A stretch of 64,000 bases of DNA from Atherix ibis. Its lineage: Eukaryota > Arthropoda > Insecta > Diptera > Athericidae. The notes beneath the pieces are model-generated. The model was given only the letters and a program-made list of their open reading frames with translations, made no database searches and was not told where the DNA came from. The stretch lies in NCBI GenBank assembly GCA_958298945.1, contig OY282606.1, forward strand, positions 72,837,622-72,901,621, in the 5' to 3' direction. Each line of letters starts with the position of its first letter. The first letter of the stretch is position 1. Positions 56,900 through 64,000 of the stretch are shown here, piece by piece. The position numbers were made by a program, and so were the translations under genes.

Positions 56900-59850
56900 G
56901 TGTTTGCATTTTGGAACCCCAGTTATAGATATCCTCAACTCCACTCCTAACAACGGTTTTCTATCCAAGTTCGAATGAAAACCTGGCAGTGAAGAGAAAA
57001 ACCTTTTTAAGAGGAGGTTCTTAAAACCTTTTTCAATTTTTCTTAAAACATTTTAACGAGTAGAGTAAAGGTTTTTATAAATAGGAATTTCCTTATCTCT
57101 CTATTTTGCTACTTCTCTATCTTTTTATCTGTATATTTCTGCCCTTCTATCATTTTATGAAGCAGATTTTATTAGAGTCCTTGATAGCGATCACTTGAAT
57201 AAACAAATAAGAAAATTTGATCGAATTGTAGCAGAAATTATAAGAAAATTGGTTTTTTTTACCAAATCTTAGTAAAATAGATCTCAGTCAAGTGGCGGAA
57301 AAATTTACTTCTATGAGAAGCCCGAAAGAAACCAAAACTATATTCTTAAATTTTTTCCCTTTTTTAAACGATATGAAGATAGCTGGTTCCGCATCAATTT
57401 TAACCATGAGATCATAGAACACTATCATGACTACCCGGTGTTGTTAATATCAAGCTCTATAGTCTACGGTGCATTGGACACTTAATTCGTATGGATAAGG
57501 AAGATATAGCCCAGAAGGTCTATAGTCAAGTCAAAAGGTGAGGATAGGTCGGTTTTCGTTGGAGCGATGGCTTTAGTCAGCCGGCCTACCATCCAAAGTG
57601 AAGCATGGTCCTACGCTAAGTACCTATCACCGCATTCTTTCGTTTCATATCATTTCATTTCATCCCTTTGTGATATCACGACTAAAAATACCGAACAGCT
57701 ACTCTAAACAAACAAACAAACAACAACAAACATCTCATATCTACAAAAAAAAATTTTATATATTGTAAAATTCTAAAATGTCCTTACTATACAGGATATA
57801 TAAAAAAAATCCTCTTTTGAACAAAACGAAACAATACATCAATTACCCAAAATATTCTCTTAATGGTTATAAAATTATATTAAACGTAAATAAAAAATAT
57901 CCTTTTTTTGATACAATAGTAAGGACATTTTCGAATTCAATAAGCAACAATTCATTTAGAAGTAAATATGGAATTGCAATGAGCGATTCCGATCTGATCG
58001 AAACCTTTTTTGGTGTACTCTTACCAGCATTTACACCCTAAGAGACAGTTTACAAGAGTACAAAAGAAATTCAGTATTTAGCATTTAGTTGATGGATTAT
58101 TCCGGCGACTGAATCTATTTGAATGGCTTTGAATAGTTTCGAATCCAGTTGCTAGATATATGGTACTTTGTGAACTTTTTTTCGTTTTTATTGAGGTGTT
58201 AGAATTTATCTTTGATCGTTTTAATGACAAAGACCATGCACAGCAGGCAACAGACTAACTGACGGATTAGTCAAGTATTAGGAAAGATAAAATATAGAAC
58301 CACCCTAATAGAGCGAATTTCGAAAAATATAAACTAGTAACAGCAAAAATCCAACTGCTTTCTAATGTGAATTTGCGTATGAGTATAAATTGAAGTAAAA
58401 TCGCACTTTTAGAACGAATGTCACATATATACTAGAACCCAAAGAACTCTTCAACTTCTAATCATTCGCGCTTTGATCTATTTTTTGCCTAGGCACTCGT
58501 TATCTAATTTACTCGAGAGATATTTTTTTTTATCAGTGCATCGAAACAATTTTCTGATCTGGGAGTAGCGATAACAGTCCCCCGATACCCGTTTTTCTAT
58601 TATTTATTAGGGATATTGTAGATCTTACAATACAAAACATTTAGGGGTTCAAATCTTCAGCACATCATTCTTTAATCCCTTGTGGGATGCTAAGTAAATA
58701 TCTTGTAATTTGTTATTCATAACTGAAATATTTCGAAATTTTATTTTCATTGTTATTTGGTTGCGTTTTCAACCCTCATCACATGTACACATATATTCTC
58801 TACTAAGAGTGCAACAAGCACAACTATGGCAATATACCACCTTACACTTTATAACCAATACTACCTTTAACTTGTGGGCAACCAATCAAAATGTGGCCGT
58901 TCCTTTTGACGGTTCATATGCAACAAGAGGGTGGAAAGTCATTACGTACTGGTTTGATTTCGTTCTAATTTCTATTGTCTTCGGAATAATGCTGGCTCAA
59001 CTCAACCGTTTCCTGTATGCTGAACTGGCCAAAGTTGTGAACTTCATTCCATATCTAACAACCATACATATTCTATCGAAATGACAACAAGTACTCTAAC
59101 AAACGACTGTGGCATGCACGCAATTAAACGTTCGACGAACATTAACTTTCCAAGTCAAACTTAGTGAATGTGTTACCAAAAATAAAATCATTGCCTTGAA
59201 AGTATGAATTGATTGCATCATTGTTAAAGAGCTGGCAGGTGTTAATTCGCTACTATAGTTCTCCAGTAGCTAACTATTTCCAGAACGGTTAGGAAATCCA
59301 CACACACACATAAAAATAAGGATAAAAAAAATAAACCTACTAAGAACAGTGGCAATCAACAACAACAAAAGTAATAAGAAAAAAAAACGGATAATATTCC
59401 AGCATTCGACATAACGGTACCAGTCAAAGTGTCCAGTAGGATTTTTAACAGATGTGCAAACCTATTTTCGCTCGACTCATTACGGTTGCGTGATTTTTTT
59501 AACTAAAACACCATTTTTTTCACACAAAATACTGCATTTTTAACACGAAAAAATATCCCTAAATTTTCGGAAAATTAATTATGAATGAGGGTAAGAAATG
59601 CCCATGTAAGCTGCACTGTGACCTACCAAAGTGTTATAATCCTGGAAAATGCAGCACACCAGGACTTTCTATTTATGACTGTTTGACAAATATTTAATTT
59701 TTATTGATTTTCTAGATGATTAGCTAGCTGCACAGATACTTTCTGTATTTGATTTATTACCATTTAGTATAGAGCGTTTTATTTATAGAATGTGTAAAAC
59801 CACTGAATTCTTAGGAAATTAAATAGCATAAACCACAAAATTTACCTTTT
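56900..59850. other. intergenic DNA, two doubtful open frames
   Basis: 57480-57770 has a (CAAA)n tail and a GC-richer block (GGCTTTAGTCAGCCGGCCTA) that looks like the 3' end of a retrotransposon. 58710-59084 is open for 124 codons with a stretch AVPFDGSYATRGW loosely like the start of a Mutator-type transposase core; I do not claim it. No exon structure or RNA is seen. Confidence 0.45.
57778..58041 (+). CDS. hypothetical 87-residue open frame
   Basis: MSLLYRIYKKNPLLNKTKQY at the start, a basic Asn/Tyr-rich first half, and a hydrophobic end IETFFGVLLPAFTP that could be a short membrane segment. The family is not recognised. It lies downstream of a (CAAA)n tail and has no clear promoter. In DNA this AT-rich, 87 codons can occur by chance, so I give it a low score. 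Confidence 0.15.
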   Translation: MSLLYRIYKKNPLLNKTKQYINYPKYSLNGYKIILNVNKKYPFFDTIVRTFSNSISNNSFRSKYGIAMSDSDLIETFFGVLLPAFTP

Positions 59851-60080
59851 TAGTGATACACCGGGAGTCCGGTCTAGGTTTGCTGAATCAAAGAATTCCA
59901 GATGTCCCGGCTTGGCGGCGTGATTTTTCAGCTCGATATTTCCAGCACGTTTTTGGCGTACTAGCTAAAACCGCCGCCCCACAGAAGGTAGGGCCTACCT
60001 TCTCTTCTGGGATCATAGCCTTTCCGAGTAGGATCTTCTTTATCTATACGCTGCCTATTGTGCTTAATTTTATCCATAAT
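59850..60080. other. GC-richer block with unrecognised frames
   Basis: An 85-codon frame runs on the + strand (59853-60110). The - strand reads NDLERYCRIMDKIKHNRQRI from about 60105. Neither is recognised. A small inverted repeat, AGAAGGTAGGGCCTACCTTC, is at 59982-60003. It borders the tandem array and may be part of the same repeat family. Confidence 0.5.
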
Positions 60081-61000
60081 GCGGCAGTAACGCTCCAGGT
60101 CGTTAAATAGACTTCCAAATCGTTCATCCTCATGTAGGGGTCCTAATATTTTTCGAAGGATCCCCCCTTTATAAGCGGAAAGATAAATATATTTGTTTGT
60201 AATTGAGGCTCATTTACCGTTTATTAAAATTATATCACCTTTCGATAATTACAAAAGTTTTTGAGGATAACAAATGTCACCAAATGACCTTTAACGCTCT
60301 AGAATCAGCGTCGTTAAATAGGCTCCTAAATCGTCTATACTCATGTAGAGGTCCTAATATTTTTCAAAGTATACTCTCCTCGTGAGCAGAAAGCTTAACG
60401 TAACTATTTGGAAATGCGGCTCATTTACCGTTTAATATAATTCGATGACCTTTAAATAATTAGAAATGTTTTCAAGAATAGTAACTGTCACTAAATAACC
60501 TTTAACACCTCAGAATCAACGTCATTAAATAGGCTCCGGAATTGTCCATCTTTACGTAGAGGGCCAAAAGCGGAAAGATCAACGTAACTATTTGGGAATG
60601 AGGCTCATTTAACGTTTATTAAGATTATATGACCTTTCGACAATTAGAAAAGTTTTCGAGGATAACAAATGTCACCAAATGACCTTAAACGGTCTAGAAA
60701 TAGTATCGTTAAATAGGCTCCCAAATCGTCTATACTCATGTAAAAGTCTTAATATATTTCAAAGGATCCTCCCCTCGTGAGCATAAAGATCAACGTAACT
60801 ATTTGAAAATGAGGCTCATTTACCGTTTATTTAAATTCTATCACCGAAGGAACTTCGAGGAGATGAAATGTCATCGAAGGAACTTTAATTCCCCAGGATC
60901 AACGTTAATAAATAGGCTCCAGAATCGTCCATCCTCATATAGGGGGCCAAAAATTCTTCGAAGGATCCTCCTCTGGAATGCGGATAAGAGTTCGCAATGG
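60080..61000. repeat. degenerate tandem array, unit about 184-211 bp, 4-5 copies
   Basis: Each unit contains GAGGCTCATTTACCGTTTAT (near 60205, 60416, 60600 and 60811), GTTAAATAGGCTCC, a CTCATGTAGAGGTCCTAATA motif and AAGATCAACGTAACTATTTG. Spacings are 211, 184 and 211 bp; the shorter unit lacks the FCAAAGGATCCTCC-type segment (positions 60545-60570). Units are about 80-90 percent alike, so the array is older than the 327-bp array at 37.4 kb. No coding capacity is recognised. Confidence 0.9.
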
Positions 61001-61130
61001 TTTTTACTGAGAACCCTAGTTTCCGAATAATATTATATATGAAAACTGATAAGAGTAGTGTCTTCTACAGCAGTAGCTTCGATGTTATGGTCAGAATTGT
61101 CGAGCGAAATAATTTAGATTGACTGAAGTA

Positions 61131-62422
61131 CGAGGGTCATTCAACAAGTACTTAGCGTCACCGCCCGATAGAACTGCTGTCACAAAATAAATTTACCATC
61201 GTGCAGTACATTCTTTTAGTAGGCTACTGTCAAAGTTTCAGTCGATTCCCTTCATTAGTTTTATTTTGAGAGCCTTTGAAAGCGAGCGTGTCGGTCGGTT
61301 GCACAAAAATGGAAAAAGAACAATATCGTTCGGTGATTAGATTCTTGTTTTTGGAAGGGAAAACGCGCAGCAAAATCAAAGATCGCTTGGATGGTGTGTA
61401 TGGTAACTCTTCTCCTTCGATGGCGACCGTCAAGAATTGGTTCAACGAGTTTGTTCGTGGCCGCACGTCGATTTTTGATTAGCCACGCCCAGGTGCCCCG
61501 AAAACGGCTGCTACGGAGGAAAACGTTAAAAAAGTTCACGATCTCGTGTTGGCAGACCAACGATTGAAGGTTCACGAGATAGCTGAGACTGTGGGCATCG
61601 CAGTAGGAACGGTGCATCATATTCTACACGAAGAACTGGGCATGAGAAAGCTATCGGCGCGATGGGTGCCGCATTTGCTCACACCGGAAAACAAGCGCAA
61701 CTGTGAGACCACATAGGCGACGTGTTGGGCGCTGTTTCAGCGCAATCCAGCGGAGTTCTTGCGTCGTTTCGTGACCGTCGACGAAACATGGATTCACTGG
61801 TACACACCAGAGACCAAGGAACAGTCGAAACAGTGGACTTCACCCGGCGAACGTGCTCCGAAGAAGGCGAAGACTGTTCGATCGGCCGGAAAGGTGATGG
61901 CCACCGTTTTCTGGGATTCACAAGGTGTGATCCACATCGATTACCTCGAGAAGGGTAAAACAATCACGGGGCGCTACTATGCTGACTTATTGGGCCGATT
62001 TGACGTCGAATTGAAGAAAAAGAGGCCCCGCTTTGCGAAGAAAAAAGTGCTGTTCCACCACGACAACGCGCCGGCTCACACCTCCGCCGTCGCCATGGCC
62101 AAATTGGTCGAATTGCGCTACGAATTGCTGCCCCATCCACCGTACTCTCCAGATTTGACCTCCTGTGACTACTTTTTGGTTCCAAACCTGAAAAAATCAC
62201 TCGCCGGGAATAGATTTGGATCGAATGAGGAGGTCATCGTCGCCACGGAGGCTTATTTTGCTTCCCTCGAGAAAATGTATTTTTTGGACGGGTTAAAAAA
62301 GTTAGAGCATCGCTGGGCCAAGTGTATCGAGCTTGAAGGAGATTATGTGGAAAAATAAATTGCCACCTTTCCAAAATTTTCGTTTTTCTTTTGTAGGCTA
62401 AGTACTTGTTGAATGACCCTCG
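61131..62422 (+). mobile_element. mariner (family A) copy 2, nearly intact
   Basis: A 1,292-bp element with inverted ends CGAGGGTCATTCAACAAGTA at both termini, flanked by TA at 61129-61130 and 62423-62424. It is in the opposite orientation to the copy at 34818-36105. It lies about 130 bp after the tandem array. Confidence 0.97.
61309..62358 (+). pseudogene. mariner transposase with two premature TAG codons
   Basis: One reading frame runs from ATG 61309 to TAA 62356-62358, 350 codons, which is the full family length. The only defects are TAG at 61480-61482 (where copy 1 has Glu in FDEPRPG) and TAG at 61714-61716 (in place of Ser in TTSATC). All catalytic motifs are present in frame: TVDETWIHW, HHDNAPAHTS and PPYSPDLTSCDYF, with 34 residues between the last two Asp. 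The third motif has TS for the usual AP. It is inactive only through two nonsense changes. Confidence 0.95.
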
Positions 62423-62424
62423 TA

Positions 62425-64000
62425 GACTCTGTTGGCTGCCAGCAGCCATGCGCGGATTTTCTCATCCATATTGTTATCGGGTGCGATCATGGACCTCAAA
62501 TAGGAAAATAATTTAGAGCGTTTGGTCAAATTTTTCATCACTTGCTAACATAATGGCTTCTCTACCTCATTGAAGTTGCCTGTGACCAGACAGCCACTTT
62601 TTCAAAGAGCATTTGTATTTGTCCAAGTCCGACGAATTTACCCAATTAACAAAGTAAATAATCTTGAGATCTTCCGTCAGCTAAATTTTTTATTGGTGTA
62701 GTCCCTAGTCTTTCCGCAAGATTTGGAAAGATGATGTCTGAGAAAACCCAATTTACTTTCAGCTTTTTCTTCTATATTATCGGTGTTTAGCTTATTACTA
62801 CGCCATGAATAATGTGCTTTTAAGAACGACTTTGTTAACCAATAGTTTCTTTTAATGTAAACAACTTTTCTTATATAGAAAAAAAAATTATTGTAATATT
62901 TTTATATTAATAAAAAAATAATATAGGCGCAACTCAGACACCTTGTCTCCATTGAAAAACCCTTTAATTTTTCAGATTTGTATGAAATTTTGAGTTAATT
63001 ATACTGGTTTGTGAAAAAGATTAAATTACGATTTTCTTATAAAAAATTTCTAATCTGGACCTTAATTTAATTTTCCCTCTACCACATCCGGTCTAAATCA
63101 CTATACCAAATTAGGTTTGAAAGGTATTACTAAGTTAAAGAATATTTTAGAATTAATACAACCAATTATTTTTACATAACATTATTTTAGTATAAATCTA
63201 AATTTATTGTCATAAACTTAAATTAATGATCTTTTATAAATTTTCCTTGATCTTTTATAAATTTTACTTGACATTTTTATAGAAATAGTTCTAACAAAGA
63301 TTGTATCTGATGAGACAAAAGCACCATTTTTCTCATCTGGCAGGAGAGAGAATTTCTCAAGGAGTCTCAGAAACACACTATTCTATGAATTTTAAAAAAA
63401 TATTTTCGGGCATCCCTCAGCCTAATTATTAGGGTCTAGTATAACTATTATAAGAAATTTATTTGTTCAATTTTTTTTATTTTTAATCCACAATTTCATT
63501 AAAAAGTTCTGTCTTTTAATTCATCCGAAACCCCAGCAAAATCTTTCCGATGAATTGTGATATCTTGTTTTATCGAAAATAATATTCCGACCATTGATAT
63601 TTTGTATTCTGTTTCTTTGGAAAATATTTCATAAATGGTATGTAACTTAACACAAAATCAAGTAAAATTGAAGAAATTTAAATTGTTATTTGCTTTTAAA
63701 TTCAGAAGGCGTATCATTTTTTTTAAATATTGTTTTGAATTAATCTTTTGAAAATCTACAAAATTGATCAATAAACTAAGTGCTTCGAGAAAAATAGGAG
63801 TACAATGTTGATAAAAGTTATTTTTTGCGCTTAATAAAATTTAATCAAAGAAATTCTTTTTATTGCAGTGGCCAGCATTGTGTGGCAATTTTTATTGTAG
63901 TTGGTCAAATCCAATTTTTTTGCTTCAATGCTTCCCTTAGAAAAAAATCCTTTAATGCAATCATTAAGAGAAAAAATCCCTTAATGCAATCATTTATGAA
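62425..64000. other. AT-rich non-coding DNA to the window end
   Basis: No gene recognised. Short duplications occur (GATCTTTTATAAATTTTCCT/TACT near 63229-63269, and CCCTTAATGCAATCATT twice at the very end), typical of slippage in AT-rich DNA. Confidence 0.55.

Overview
The window is AT-rich animal nuclear DNA. It has GT-AG introns (several of 66-84 bp), AATAAA polyadenylation signals and many mariner transposons and Jockey-type retrotransposon relics. Two host genes are recognisable, both on the + strand. One is a long non-classical cadherin (7671-16932, 5' end missing). The other is a single-exon neurogenin-family bHLH gene (45066-46121). A bHLH of this type next to such a cadherin fits the tap / Cad74A neighbourhood I remember from Drosophila, so a dipteran is most likely. 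The species cannot be named from the sequence alone.

Layout. 1-7670: probable intron or upstream DNA of the cadherin, holding two mariners of one family (2179-3090 deleted; 6293-7538 full length) and a long hairpin (4499-4602). 7671-16932: seven visible cadherin exons, 1,760 codons in one uninterrupted spliced frame. The 3.3 kb intron 3 holds a 13-bp minisatellite (10536-11470) and a Jockey relic (12060-12960). The 411-bp intron 4 holds what looks like a complete heat-shock promoter on the - strand (two four-unit HSEs plus TATAAATA). 17.0-44.7 kb: no host gene found; it holds a Ty1/copia relic (18.38-19.8), a third mariner (20179-21456), a small TIR element (23244-23799), a Jockey relic with gag, endonuclease and RT pieces (27.05-29.48), split RNase H fragments of another LINE (33.1-34.5), a second mariner family (34818-36105), a 327-bp tandem triplication (37368-38349), older mariner relics (39.25-39.88, 40.53-41.22) and two duplicated segment pairs. 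44.7-46.3 kb: the bHLH gene. 46924-48182: a third mariner family. 48.2-64 kb: long AT-rich stretches, an R1-like LINE fragment (53.9-55.06), a Jockey-like RT scrap (55.1-55.56), an RNase H scrap (56.58-56.88), a degenerate ~200-bp tandem array (60.08-61.0) and a nearly intact mariner (61131-62422) inverted relative to the 34818-36105 copy.

How it fits together. The cadherin is a cell-surface adhesion protein and the bHLH a proneural transcription factor; nothing in the sequence links them beyond proximity. The rest is transposon-driven turnover. Two themes stand out. First, an apparent heat-shock promoter points antisense into the large cadherin exon 4. Second, there is a recurrent class of short, nearly perfect palindromes (arms about 23-45 nt, spacers 2-14 nt). 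One of these lies inside a mariner whose sister copy lacks it, which shows it arose by local inverted copying.
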